NCBI RefSeq assembly: GCF_023856365.1
Contig: NC_064536.1
Span: 38,184,776-38,248,775, forward strand
Direction of reading: 5' to 3'
Length of the DNA stretch: 64,000 bases
From: Brienomyrus brachyistius
Taxonomy: Eukaryota > Chordata > Actinopteri > Osteoglossiformes > Mormyridae
Both the position numbers and the translations under genes were made by a program. Positions 1-21,116 of this stretch are shown piece after piece (within the stretch, counting starts at the first letter, position 1; every line of letters begins with the position of its first letter). The notes below the pieces were generated by a model. That model had not been told where the DNA came from. It worked only from the letters and a program-made list of their open reading frames with translations, and searched no databases.

Positions 1-1000
1 GTGCATGGATACCAGATTTTGACCCTGTTTCTGAAATAAACGTTTCTGCAAAAATACAAGTGTGTCTTTTTAATGAATTGGAGTTTACATTGATACTGTC
101 ACAAAGTTTGTGGATAATTACTTTGATCAGAGCTGGTTTTAAAGTTGATGAAATTAACATCCATCCGTTACCCAGTGCGGGTTTGTAGAACGAGCCTGAA
201 CCATGACCCACGTATTCACGCACGTACAACTGTACACTATTGGTACCGCAGACACAACGAATAAACGTGTTTTCCAGTATTTCTGATGAGAGTAGAAAAC
301 TAGCCAGGATGAGTACACTGGCCAAAAGAGGGGGGTGTATCAGTTCATTAGCGGTCATACTGTAAACACAAGTTGCACGAACGTGTAATGAGTGTCTTCT
401 GTCTGCACCTAGAGACATGCGCTGCTCTTTATTACTATGGGCTTTTCAGAGAAGGCGGGAATATGGGTACCTGCGCAGTGGGGAAAGGCGAAGTGGTGGT
501 TCGCACGACCTTATTGCGGAACACCTGGCGGTGAGAGGTAGGAGATTAACTAGGGACTGTCAAGGCTAGTGTTCTTCGTTCTGGTTTGTGTTTGGTGTGG
601 TCTACGGCCAAACACGGTCCATTAAAGTTCTCTTTTTGTGGCACGCGTGTTGCGTGTTCATTATAATACAATAAAAGGTACTTCTGGGATAAAAAATCGG
701 CCCTGGACCTTAGGGCTCCCCACGAGCCCATCGGCCCACCGCGAAAATGTCCGGTATTTCAGATGGCCAGTCCAGCCCTGCCTCTATTTCTGAGCCTCAG
801 TTCCAGAGAGATGCCTCTGGGATCGTACTGGGGTTAAAGAACCGGCCCGAAACGGGCTTTTCCTGAATAAACTGTTTGGTATCTGAACGCAAACATTTTA
901 ATAGAACACTTTGCTTTTCCTCCAGTTTGCTGCTGATATCAGCAGTTAAAGACTGCATAAAAACTCAGGCTGAATGACAGACCTGTGCTGATCCTCGCAC
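1..1000. other. Upstream intergenic stretch, no gene seen
   Basis: No open frame here resembles a known protein, and no RNA gene or clear repeat boundary is seen. The stretch precedes a CG-rich segment near 1.0-1.3 kb that may hold the first tnk2 exon. Confidence 0.5.
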
Positions 1001-1309
1001 GGTCCGTGTCCCTTTAAGAGCGGCACAATGGATCGGGAGCGATGAGTAATAAGCATGGAGGCACATAATCCTCCGAGCAGGGCCGTGCACTGAGTAGTGT
1101 AGGTGGGACGGACGACACGGGGCTTTGGCGTGAGCGCAATCTGGGTTCCGCAGCGGAGCTTCGGTCGGAGGAAGTACGGATACACGTGAGAGGAAAGGAT
1201 CGCGGCTGCCGGGCTGTGAGCCCCGGCCGAATCGGTGTCTGCTTACCCCGGGCTTGTCTATCCATCCAAAGCTGCTCTCCGAGTTGTGCGTTCAGCGCGT
1301 CGCTTCTTG
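1000..1309 (+). promoter_or_regulatory. Possible CpG-rich promoter and first non-coding exon of tnk2
   Basis: The stretch is richer in CG dinucleotides than its flanks and ends in a good splice donor, CTTCTTG|GTAAGC, with the cut after 1309. No ATG in it leads to a recognisable protein, so it would be a 5' untranslated exon. The link to tnk2 rests only on strand and position upstream of the coding exons; no transcript evidence is available. Confidence 0.3.
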
Positions 1310-2540
1310 GTAAGCCCACCCTCCACATTATAAAAACTTTAATTTTTCGTTTTAAAACGTGTAATCCGGTTTCTAATCACGGCAGGATGAAGCTTTGCTT
1401 AAGGTAATGGAAAGCAGGTTTTATAGCCCAGGACGATGGAAAGCGCATCTTAGGGAGAGGAAGCGATCTCGGTGGCGCACAGCGCTTCTTATCTACTGTA
1501 TCCGCTACAGCTTCTGGTACTTTACTATTTCTGGTTCTTTGTGGTGTTTGGTTCCGTGTACCTGTTTTCTGTTTTACGTTATAAAGCCAGAAGTATAGGC
1601 TGCGTGAATTCAGCAAACGTGACTGTCCACTTTCCAAACTGTTGCCCGGCACCTGCTCGATTCAGCACCGCAAACGGTGTAACTGACACCGAGATTTCGA
1701 CATTTGACACTTGCTAAAAATATATTAAAAGTGGGCCTATATATATTATTTATAAGTTATGGGGCGTGATAAGTGCATTGAATGCAACGGCGCTCACATG
1801 GTGCCCGAAATTGGCTTTTCTTGAATGATCTTTTTGGTATTTATACATAAAATCAAACATTTTTTTATGTAACACTTTGCTTTTCCTCCAGTTTGCCGCT
1901 GACATCAGTAAATGACTGGCTGTATTACTCTTTCGGAATCATAGTAAAGTAAATCTACGCTTGACACACAAAGTGTACAAAATCCCCACCCATACTGCTG
2001 TGTTAGTTTAACATGGGGATGATTAATGTAACGTAGTAACGCCTTCACACTTGTATACACACTTCATATCTGTGAAGCAATGCGCGTCTTTTTAATGAGC
2101 GATCGCCGAGCGGAGGCATTTAGGGCAGCGTCCCGCTGTGGGTACAGGGGCTCATTTATCCCGGTCAGTGGGCGTGATCAGAGGAGTCTGCCTGCTCTGG
2201 AGGTGGGGCAGCTTTCCAAAAGCGAAGTCTTACAAAGCAGAAAACGCAGCAATGTACTTGGTCTTTTGAGCATATTTTCATTAAACGTCGGAGAGGCGGT
2301 GAAGCCATGGTCTAACATTTAACAGATTTCCACAGACCCAGAAAGATGCACTGGATTGCAATGGTCAGATGGGAGAATTGGCAGCCCACTAAATACACAC
2401 CTTTGTATAATACTTCAGATCAATTCAGTTTATTGCACTTAAACGTGTTCTGAACATGTTTAAGGGCAATTCCAAGGGAATTTTCACAAAAATGGAGCTT
2501 TGAAGTAAGGAAATAATTACTTGTATCGTGATAATGATAG

Positions 2541-2597
2541 GGGGCTGCATGGTGGTGCAGTGGTTAGCACAGTTGCCTCACACCTCTGGGACCCAGG
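2541..2597 (+). repeat. tRNA-derived SINE, head fragment
   Basis: The 57 bases match the head of the SINE family seen reversed at 43223-43577, including the box-A-like run GTGCAGTGGTTAGCAC and the following CCTCACACCTCTGGGACCC. The rest of the element is missing. It lies between the possible first exon and the tnk2 coding exons. Confidence 0.75.
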
Positions 2598-3829
2598 TAA
2601 ATGGTGGTGTTAACATTGTGGGGGGGCTGTCAATCGTCTTGTCCCTGGGCACGAGTAAAACACACGGCTGGGTCTGACGCCTACTTGTTTATTCATAAAC
2701 CTTCACCTCTATGCAGCCTGTTCTGCTCTACATGTTAATTTCACGTCACTTATCTCATTCTAGGTTTGGATTCAGCTTTTCTAATTCCTCTGCCTGCTCT
2801 CAGTTGTTTCTGAGTTTGCTAAATGGCTTCTCACTTTACCGCAGGTTTTAAATACATTTCACCCTTATCTGAGACTGTAGCAGTTCGGGTGCATTCCCCA
2901 TGGCCGCCGTCTCTGCCACGCGGTCATATCTGAGCCCAGAATCCTGTCCTGCGGCTCTTTATTCACGTTGCCGTCGCACACTGGATTTTAACCCTTCGAT
3001 GACCGGTGGCTTATTCAGCACGTCGTGATGGTGGGAGGAGGGGAGGGGAGCCTAAGAAAAGGTACTAGAACGTCTGGTGCGTGGGCAGCACTGTGACGCA
3101 TGTGGTGTCCACTCAGAAGCCCTCCCCCATTCTCTCTCCCTCCCTCCCCCCTCCTCTCTCACTGGACATAGAGAGCCCATTGAGGAGCTTTCCTCATGTC
3201 TCTCTCCTTTAGTGTAACATGTGGCTGCTCTGTACTGGCTTCAGTTAGGCAGCCATATTTGTTGATGTGTAGCGAGTGCTCAGAGGAGCCTACATACGTG
3301 ACGTTTGCATCTTACATCACCGTAGTTACAGCACCTGCCCTTCCCAGAACAACTTGTTATTGCTCAGGGTGACCTGCAGGGGGCGACATGCCTGCCTGAA
3401 CTTCATGTTTAGGGCTGGGGGGGGGGGGGTGTTAAATGAGGCATCGCTGTGCAGCACGGCCAGGAGCTGATGTCAGTCTACCAGCTGGGGATAGTAGATT
3501 GGGACATCACCCTCCATAACAGCACTGGTGGGGGGGGGGTGGCGTCGTCATCTACTACATGCATGGGGATACAGGGGGCATCATTGTGTTTATGTATTGT
3601 GCATGGCGCTGGGCTCTGTGGGGGCTGTGTGTTCCCCCTCACAGGTCACTGTGTAGGTGCACTGTGTCACTGCTATTGTGCTGAAAGGTGTCATTGTGCT
3701 GTATGCTCCCCACAGCGCTCACTTTCACGCGGACTGGTGTGGGTATGTGGGGGTGTCACCTTTCCCAGGGCCCCACACGGCGTCCTGTGGGATGTCCGTG
3801 TCTGACCTCCCGTTCGTTTCTGTTTACAG

Positions 3830-3945
3830 GTGCGGCCGGCTTCCCGGAGGCAAAGCCGGGATGCGGTGTCCTACCATGGCTGGGACCCTGTCGTGTGGAT
3901 GACCTCTGACCCCCGGTGAGCAAGGAGGCCCAGCTGCTGATCGCG
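3830..3945 (+). other. Possible non-coding tnk2 exon with a short uORF
   Basis: A pyrimidine-rich acceptor (TTCTGTTTACAG) ends at 3829. Two GTGAG donors follow, after 3915 and after 3945. Inside lies a 13-codon open frame, 3861-3902, which would be an upstream ORF if this is 5' UTR. The splice signals are visible; assignment to tnk2 is inference from position and strand. Confidence 0.3.
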
Positions 3946-4604
3946 GTGAGTGCATTAGCGTTAGCATCCTGCAGGCTCCCCCGGAGAGTCTCCAGGTATT
4001 AAACCCACCGTCACGTTCTTGGGAATTCCCACAGGAAGGAAAATTCTGAATGTATGATAAAAAATAATGAGACCATAGTTCATTATGTAAGATTTGACTG
4101 CTGGGGGAGTCCAGCGGGGCCCAGCACTGAGATGGCCCGTTCTGGGCATGATGTGAAGCTGAGGTTTGCTCTGACTGGGCATCTTCAGCAGGTAACAGGT
4201 ATTCTCTCATCCCGTGCCCCCCCCCTCCATCCACCCCCCTCACTATTTTTCCACAGTCTGGTTCAGCTGTCAAACGACCCCCCCAATAGAAAGTGGGTTT
4301 TTAGGACAATACATTCAGGCCACTCTTCCTAGATTTTGAAGTTGAATTCCTCCTGTTTGAAAGAAATGTAAAAAGTAAATCACCCGTACCACCTCCCTAA
4401 AGGCTTGATCCCCCCCCCCCCCCCGGTTTATTACAGGTCACAAACAGAGGAGCTTGTTCCCATACACTTGCTAATTCTGATGGTAATGTTCGTGTTAAAG
4501 AGGTATTAAATTTCTCATTTAAAAAATAGCAGCGAATATGCAGTTTGGTTAAATGGTTGCATTACTGCCCTCTGGTGGTGAGTGGATGATCGCTTACCAA
4601 ACGT

Positions 4605-4832
4605 CCCCACATCGTTATGAATACCTGTTTTTTTACCGTATGGGGACCAGTGTCCGGGTCCCCATGTGGGGAACTGTATTTTATAAAAATCCGTGACTGC
4701 AATGAAAAAACTAAAAATACAAAAACTTATGGTTATAGTTAGAGCTAGGTAGGGGTTAAGGTTGTCATGGTTAGCATTAGCATTTTTCCCATAGAAATGA
4801 ATGAGCGGTCCATGCAAAGATATGATTACACA

Positions 4833-4898
<66 letters not shown>

Positions 4899-5156
4899 AT
4901 CACATTTGTGGATCAGAATGCACCCAAAGTGCAGTAAAACCTGAAACTTCCTTACTTTTGGGGGCATTTTTCAGGTCTCCATTTGGATAGCATCAATTTT
5001 ATAATGTAAATGTAATCCAAAAAGTAAAAATGCCAAAAGCCTTGTATTTCATTTTATTTCTTATGGTAATGTGTAGGGTTCGGTAAGGGTTAAGGGTGTT
5101 GTGACTGTGATTAGGGTTTTTCCTATAGAAGGTCCCCATTTAGATAGGTCAGCCAA

Positions 5157-5224
<68 letters not shown>
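4605..5224. repeat. Two GGGGACC-type dispersed repeats with (TG)n and (GA)n tracts
   Basis: Two related repeats lie head to tail at about 4605-4836 and 4916-5156. The first opens with paired GGGGACC and GGTCCCC words, and both carry an AAAAATAC-type A-rich middle and a TAGGGTT-type stretch. Each runs into a (TG)n tract, at 4837-4895 and 5157-5180; the second continues as (GA)n to 5224. Further copies are at 7375-7650 and 12090-12215. This pattern is a familiar teleost dispersed repeat; I cannot assign its class. Confidence 0.6.
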
Positions 5225-5228
<4 letters not shown>

Positions 5229-5943
5229 CAAAAGGTGAGGAATTGGCAGCTGGAGGGGGGGCTTGTTTGTGGGAGGGCTGTGACTCAGCATCTGGGCGGG
5301 GGAGGGACAAGGGCCATACTAGCCAGTCGGATTGGGTTCGGTGCTGCAGAGAGTGATGCAGGAGAGAGGGGGTGAGAGGGAGGAGAGCAGCACAGCTGAT
5401 TTCGCTGCAGCGGCCAGTGGATGTGCATAGCGGGCGGGGATGCAGAAGGGGGGCGCTGCCGATCTGGGAGTACAGGAAGATGTCTAGCTCTGCAATACTG
5501 AGGACTCCTGCATCCATTTTTGTTCCAGTTAAAACTAGTCTGCTTTGAAAGGCCCTGCAGGGGGCGCTGTGCGCTGGGGCGGCCTGACGCGTCGTACTGC
5601 CAGGTGAACAGTGCAGTCCTGGCCGCCTGCCTTCCTGGGAGGATCGCCTCGCTGACCAATCAGAGTCGAGTGGAAGGCTATCCAGAGTTTTGATTGGCCA
5701 TCTCTGGAGAGAAGTGTGAGGGGGAGGTGCTGTCACCATGGCAACTCCACCCCTCCCCACCGGGAAGCAGCATGCTCCATTTGCTCAGTCCTCAGCGGAT
5801 GCTGACGGGCGTTTATTTATCTGGCGTAAATAAATGATACTAGGAGTCGGTTTGTTGTGAGGACCCTGGACCCCCCCCCCCACCCCCGACTGGTGGAGAG
5901 CCCCCTGAGGCAGAGATCCCTGCGAGCAGCGTTCGCCAGCACC

Positions 5944-6081
5944 ATGGTCGACCGTGCTGAGTACCAGCGTCTCCCTGGCGATGAGGGAGAGGAGGATCTC
6001 CCGCCAGCCGAACCAGCACGGTTCGCTGTTGCCCCAGGCAACGGATCTGAAAGCCATCGTCTTCCCGACAACGACACGGAG
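5944..6081 (+). CDS. tnk2: tnk2 alternative N-terminal coding exon
   Basis: The ATG at 5944 has a strong CACCATGG context and opens a 46-codon exon ending at the donor GAG|GTAAAG (cut after 6081, phase 0). The protein begins MVDRAEYQRLPGDEGEED, resembling from memory the longer N terminus of one mammalian TNK2 isoform. If joined to the acceptor CTCTGTGCAG ending at 8866, the next codons read RLGVS and then the Met of the main form in frame. This adds 51 residues ahead of the SAM-like domain. The frame match across the 2.8 kb gap is direct support; use of the junction is inferred. The following intron (6082-8866) holds repeats and no other gene. Confidence 0.7.
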
Positions 6082-7374
6082 GTAAAGTGGAGCCCTCTGT
6101 ATGTCCGGGAAGGTCAGCTGATGGTGTGCATACTGCAGCATGCCCTGCGGCACGGGACTGGTCTAACCGCAGGCTCACCGGGGCCGCGTGGGGCCTGACT
6201 GACAGATAAATGGACCAATCGTGGGGCGTGCTCATCAGCTGACTGGGTGACTGATGCTTCCTGTACATGAGTGCCATGTCTGGGCCGTAAGTGGCCTTAG
6301 TGCGACTGAAAAGCACAGTACTTTCTCCTGGGCGTGCAAGGCGCAGCCAGCAGGCAGGGAGGGTGTCCTGGCAGATTCGGTTTGACTATACGTGTGTGAC
6401 CTTTGTCTCTGGTTGGGCTATTTTTCAGTTTGCATACCTGATCCAGGCTCTGAAGACTTGTCTGTGGGTGTTTCTGAGAGGCACTAAATTAAGACAGTTC
6501 TTTAAAATCCCCATCCACATCCGATGGAGGAGAGTGGAGGAAACACCCCCCCCCCCCCAAAAAACAAAAAAAAAAATGCAGCCTCTCAGACTGGACACGC
6601 CTGGTGTCCGGACCCTGCCAGCACAGCCTGAAGTAATGTCTCCATGCTTTTCCAGAACATTCCTCTTCTCTGGCTGCCGATTATGGGTCTAAAGGAAACT
6701 GTGTGGAATGTGCTTTGCCCAGTAGCTGGAATTTGAACAGCTTCTCCGTCCAGCGGGGGGGGGGGGGGGGGGGGCGGCACCCCCATATTTGCAACTGCGT
6801 ACCCTTGTGTTTTGAAGGTGGACTTTGCTTTTAATTAATACTTCTGACTTTTTTTGGGGAATGAGAGTGGAGTTTGCCACGTGGCTCGCAGGGCGACGCG
6901 GTGATCCCTTAAGCAGTTTGGCATTCCCCTTTAAGAAGGGGGGCAGGCTTAAGGTGACCCGCTCAGCCAGGTCGCCACCTTGGACAAGGGCCCAGTGCAG
7001 TTGTTTGGAATGGAAGGGGGGGAGGTTAGGGGATAGTGATGGAGGAACTCCTCCATGAAAGAGAATTGGGACACCCCTAAAGCGTGGGCACTTCGTCTGG
7101 ACCAGCGACAGGAGTAGGGTGCAAGGAGCTGCCCCTGTTGGTGCCTCCGGGGGTGGCGTATGGAGGCCTCCCCTGTCTGGGCATCATCAGCCAGGGGGGG
7201 ATGGGTTGAGCCCTGGTCCTGGGGGCATCTGTGGCATTTAGCTCTAGAGGCGTTCAGGATGCTCCGCTTTGACACACTCTGGGAGGCACTGCTGCTCGGG
7301 GCTCACCGCCAGGCATACAGGGTGAGTCGGCGGTGTGTCTGTGTCTGTGTGAGTCTACAGTGCGTGTGGGTACA

Positions 7375-7650
7375 TTATGGGGACCGTTAAAGAGTACCCT
7401 GCCTGTCCACACAATGTAATAAAAGCCTGTCATTTTTGATGTTGTGGGGACCATTTTTCCGGTTCCCATAAGGGAAAACTTGGTTTTCTAAAAATCTGTG
7501 ACTGCAATTAAATAACTAAAAATACAAAAACTCTTGTATTTTGTTTGCTTACTTATGATTTGGTTAGGGCTGGGTAGAGTTAAGGCAGTCATAGTTAGCA
7601 TTTTTCCCATAGAACTGAATGAGTGGTCCAAACAAAGATATGATTACAGG
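7375..7650. repeat. GGGGACC-type dispersed repeat
   Basis: This intronic copy shares with 4605-4836 the GGGGACC start, the words CTGTGACTGCAAT and AACTAAAAATACAAAAACT, the TTTTTCCCATAGAA stretch, and AAGATATGATTACA just before a (TG)n run. It lies between the alternative and main first coding exons of tnk2. Confidence 0.6.
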
Positions 7651-7886
7651 TGTGTGTGTGTGTCTATGTGAATGGGGGAGGAGTGTCACTCAGCCTTATT
7701 CGCGGTATTATAAGGTCTCTTCATTTCACTATGGCACAACAGCAGCTCCTTCTTGGATGTTGAATTAACAGCCTTTGGATTGTGTAACTTGTTGCGTGGA
7801 GAATATGTGTGAGCACAATCCACACACACATACACACACACCTTGGCATGCAGGAGCTAGCTCCCAGCTGTATGTCTGTATGTGTG

Positions 7887-7914
7887 AGTGTGTGTGTGTG
7901 GATTGTGTGTGTTT

Positions 7915-7974
<60 letters not shown>

Positions 7975-7990
7975 ATTGTGTGTGTGTCTT
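7887..7990. repeat. (TG)n microsatellite
   Basis: A nearly pure TG run with a few TTTG and GATTG interruptions. Open frames through it encode only Cys-Val or His-Thr runs and are not genes. Confidence 0.95.
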
Positions 7991-8439
7991 CTGTCTCTCT
8001 CACATACACACACACAGTCATGCCAACGGCATCCTGCTAATTTAATTCCCTCTTGTATATTCTCGTTTTCTGGGCTCTCGAGCTCCCAGACTGACTCACC
8101 CGCAGGTTTGGCTGTGCTCACTACTCAGCCATAATCCCCCATAAATCCATGGTGTCCATGGAGCTGAGCAGAGGGGGGTGCCAGAGACGAGACCCTCCTT
8201 AAAGGGATGGGCGGATTCCGGCATAGATTTTGTTATACTTTAAAGGGGTGTTTATACCACTTTCTCTCTCTGGGCATCCTGACGGTCTGGTTTAGCAGAT
8301 CTCATGTGAGACTCCGCCTCCTATGCTTATGGGGGTCACTCCCCCCAATGTGCGTGTGTCTTTACTCCAGATGTTTACAGTTATCTAGCAGAAGTTTATG
8401 CAAAGCAACATGCATTTTTTGAGAAATAGGGTCAGTCCC

Positions 8440-8530
8440 TGTGGCAGCTGGGGGCACAGGGACCCAACATCACTCTGCTTACCCTTGGATTCAAACTCAC
8501 GACCTACCAATCACAGGCACAGCACCCTGA
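8440..8530. repeat. SINE-like repeat fragment
   Basis: The segment includes GGATTCAAACTCACGACC followed by ATCACAGGCACAGCACCCTGACC, the reversed promoter region of a tRNA-derived repeat also seen at 45685-45897. It lies in the intron before the main first coding exon of tnk2. Confidence 0.4.
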
Positions 8531-8881
8531 CCTGCAGAGCTGTAGGGGCCGCCCCTCATCTCCCCTGGGCCCGCAGATTGCAGGGTGACCCCTGCTCCTG
8601 GGCCATTAGGGTCCGTCTGGGGCCACAGGAAGCAGCAGTGCTGAGACCTGCACACTGTCGGTGGCGAGTCAGGAAACACCCCTCTTCTGTGATGAAACAG
8701 GAAACATTGCGGGTTTCACACTTATCTGTGTGTGTCAGCGTTATGACTGGAAGGGGTGTGTGTTCTTTGGAGCCTCCCCAGTGACCAATCAGGTCACCGG
8801 TGCCTCCCCAAAAATCAATCAGATTGCTGATGCATGACCATGTGACTTCCGGCCGGCTCTGTGCAGAGGCTCGGTGTCAGC

Positions 8882-17700
<8,819 letters not shown>

Positions 17701-18547
17701 TGGATACCCTTACCCACCTGCGGACAGAAAGACGGGTCTTGATTGGCTGATAGTTTCCCCTTATAGTCAAAACGCTGCTATTGGCTGATTGTTCCCAAAA
17801 TAGGATGACCCTGCAGAGGGGCATGTGGCTGTAGCCCCACCTACAGCAACATCAGCAAATCACATTGGCTGAAGGTCTCGGCATGTTTTTACGCGTACAG
17901 GAAGGTTGTTTCCTAAATGATCAGACTGGATCAGTATTGATTTCTGAGCACCCAAGTTACTAAAATGCCAGCCTACAACATTTGTGAGGGTACAGTCGTA
18001 TAGAACATAGATGTGAAATATTAAAAGGCAAATAAATGTTGAGGAATGGAACATTCAGGAGCACAAAATAAATCCGTCTAGCTCAAATTCAGGTGTATCG
18101 AAACAACCGAGTGAAGTGGGAAAGGAACATAAAGGAGTGAGATTCTGCCGTGTTTCGTTTTGTATGTTTGTTGCATAGGTCAATGTTGCATTTAGATGCA
18201 GTGTGAGCAAATGTGGCTTCTTATTGTTAGAATCCTTCATGCCTGCATTAGGCCGTTAGCCGCAACCCGCTAATTCCCTTTGTTGTACCCCTCGGCTTCC
18301 AGGCGTGTTATTTCCATGATGGGGTCGCTCCACCACCTCTCAGGTCCATCAGCACTTTACTTAAAATACATTTGGACACTAGATCAGAATCTCAGACTGG
18401 GCAGGTCCTAGAATCGTCCACAGCCTGGTCCCACTTTCTGTGAAATGTCTGAAATGGACTGGACCTGGACTCGACCATTCTGCTGTCTGGTGGCTGCAGT
18501 ACCGCGTGTCCAAACCTAAGGTCCAAACAGTAAGAACTGCTTTTTAA

Positions 18548-18581
<34 letters not shown>

Positions 18582-18775
18582 TTCAGGAAGTACTGCATGT
18601 GTTCAAATCTGCAAACTTGTGGCAGCTTCCATAAAAGTTGGAGCTAATGAGGATTCGGTGTGCTTAAGTTAGCTGTAAATGATTTGTATAGTTCATGAAC
18701 ATTGCAGTATTTGATATTGTAAAGTATAAGCGCTATTTGTAATTTACATTAAAATATATCTAAAACATTCTGCAG
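17701..18775 (+). other. tnk2 3' untranslated region
   Basis: After the stop at 17698-17700 no further coding exon is seen. An ATTAAA signal lies at 18748-18753 and is the likely polyadenylation signal. An (ATT)n microsatellite sits at 18551-18581. The extent of the UTR is inferred. Confidence 0.5.
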
Positions 18776-20180
18776 TGTGGGTGTCATTATTTTCTGCCAC
18801 TATCCATGTGGAATTGATATATATATATATCAGGCATTATTATGAATGTGAATTTAATCTGTTTAATCCCACCAGTCACAACGATGACCACATTTTTTTG
18901 CATTTTTAAGCTCTAGAAGAGTGGCTGTTGCCTATTCTCTCAAAGGACTTGCTATAAATGAAAGTAGAGGTTGTCTTTATATGAGCAATTTCATGATACT
19001 GTTGTCAGTGGTCACATTATGCGCCATTTGTTCAGTAAAAGTTCAGTAAAATTTTATTGTAAAGTCATATTTGAAAATGTGGTTTGTGTTAGGCGTATCA
19101 ATGAGGGATGTAATGTGAATGTATTCAGTTGTATAGTCCAGGGAACCACACGGACTGAGAATTCCATAGAAACGGATCTAGAATTTCACGTTAACTTAGT
19201 CATTGAAACTCTTCATGTGACAGACGGGAAATCCAAACAAACTGCAGCTGTATCAGCGAAGCACCACAGTCTGCAGATGGTCACCGAACATTTCAATGAG
19301 GGCTGACTTAGAGGTGCCTGTCAGCAGTACTATGACGTCCGAGCTGAGGTGCACTTCTGCTGGCACAGATCAGGATTGGTATTCCTGAATCCCTACAGCG
19401 AGAGAAGCCGATGAGGGTCACCAGGATGGAAAAATGTAGCTCATGTCAGCCACTGTAGCCTTTCCGAGTCTCTTTCTGACAGTTACCCCAAAAGCCTGTA
19501 CACTCAGAAAGAGGGTATGGCCCTTGCACAGTAAACAACATTAATGTACCTCAATGGTACAGAAATGTTCCTCAGAGTCAGTTTCTATATTTACCTACAT
19601 ATAAGATACAATTGGGAGGCTCTTGAGGGTACAGTCCCAATGACAAGGGGTGGGCTGTGGCCATGCTGGCTGATTAGCCTTCTGTCTGTCCCTTGCAGCG
19701 ATTTTTCTAACCTATTCCATGCTACCTCCTGTGCAGTGGGTACGAGTGACAGAGGAAGAGACTTTGCCTTGAGGGTTTGACCCACTTGTGTACTGGTTTT
19801 GCAAGGTGCACAGCATCAGGGGTTCAGGTGTGTCAGCATTGGGCCGTGGGTCCCAGTTTACAAGCAACATCCTTAATTCTACCATTCTGTGTGTTTTACC
19901 AAATATCACCCCAGGATGGACCTATGTTCAGGCTAGAAAAGCCTTCACATCAACTACCCCATATGCCATGGGGAGGGTAAAAACAGATTGCTAAATAGCT
20001 GCTTCCACCCCCCTGCTGTTCATTTTGTTCTTATTAAACCTGTCTGCCTTGTAATTTTTCTTATTACAGTTTTATCCTGATTATCAGTGTTTCCTTTTGG
20101 CCTCACTCACAGCATCTCTGATTATCTCCACTTTGTCTGGGGTCTCCATCAGGCTCTTCACTGTCCCGTTTTATCTGAGA
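18776..20180. other. Intergenic, nothing recognised
   Basis: No gene, RNA gene or bounded repeat could be supported. Open frames are short and match no family I know. A small (AT)n run occurs near 18822-18838. Confidence 0.5.
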
Positions 20181-20186
20181 GACTCT

Positions 20187-20290
20187 GGGTCACTTTTAGG
20201 ATCTGTACAGAAGGTTGTGGGTTTGAATCCCAGGATCAACACCACTGGGCCATTGTGTCACTTTGGACAAAAGCATCTGCTAAATTAGTT
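20187..20290 (+). repeat. SINE fragment
   Basis: A box-B-like GGGTTTGAATCCC is followed by the tail ACTTTGGACAAAAGCATCTG and CTAAATTA, a pattern typical of fish tRNA-derived SINE ends. The head is missing. Confidence 0.6.
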
Positions 20291-20891
20291 AAAGGTGTCC
20301 TTCTTAATGAGCTGGACTGAACTGGACCATTTGCACATGGGAAGTAGAAGATGGGCAGCCATATTTGCTGAAATGTGATAATTGGTCTTAGCAGATGTTT
20401 GGTGATCTGTCAGTGCGGCAGAAGACAGCAGTGTGATGTTAATTCATCGCTGCAGGAGGCGCTTCTCAAGGGCAGTATCACACTGCTGTATCTAACCCCT
20501 GAGCAATCCCTGCTAATGAGAGTGCTGGGCCCTGTTGTGCTTCAAGACATGAAGGTGGATGGGGATCTGAGACCTTTGTGAGCCACTGTAAGCTCCAAGT
20601 AAATATGCAGTAAAATGGGTTGGCGACGATGGGATTTGCCTTGCAAATTCATGTAGTGTTCAGTGGTGGTGTTGTGGTTCTGAAACCGAGACCGAAACTG
20701 TGATACAAACGTTCATAATCTCGTCTTCCGGAATCCAACCCGCTCCCATTACATTACATGTTACAAAAGTCATTTTTCATTTCACACGTAATATTGTACC
20801 ACATTTAAATCACAAAATAATTATTCTATTTAAAAATAGGACATTTAAAGTTATAGGTATATTTTGTAAATTTTACACATTGCACCTATTT

Positions 20892-21116
20892 AGTTCCTTG
20901 TCAGGTGTTGTCCTGGTTTCTGCCGGTGTGCCTGTTCCGTGTGTCTGTCCTGTTCCCGGTGCCCTGTTGATGTTCTTGGTTTTGTTTTCCCCAGGTCCGG
21001 TGCGGTTCCCGGTCCCGTGTCATCTGTAGCTCCCCTTGGGGCATGCCCAGAGTACGTGCCTTTGGGGGGGGTTATGTCATGACCTGCTTGTTCGATCCTC
21101 CTGTGTGCCACGCCCC
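20892..21116 (+). mobile_element. LTR-element fragment (3' internal end plus LTR start)
   Basis: The stretch resembles 42690-42980: a TTTTCCCCAGGTCCGG motif, then CCTTTGGGGGGGG (polypurine tract), then an LTR opening TGTCATGACCTGCTTG. The LTR breaks off after about 45 bases. It is a second, partial copy of the family at 41038-43218. Confidence 0.65.

Noticed and set aside
3449..3805. 118-codon forward ORF rich in Cys and Gly
   Set aside because: TG/GC-rich intronic sequence; no homology, no start or splice context.
5149..5760. 203-codon reverse ORF near a (GA)n tract
   Set aside because: Runs through microsatellite and CT-rich DNA; no start context or homology.
18551..18581. ATT run as a possible terminator or binding site
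   Set aside because: Plain (ATT)n microsatellite in the tnk2 3' UTR.
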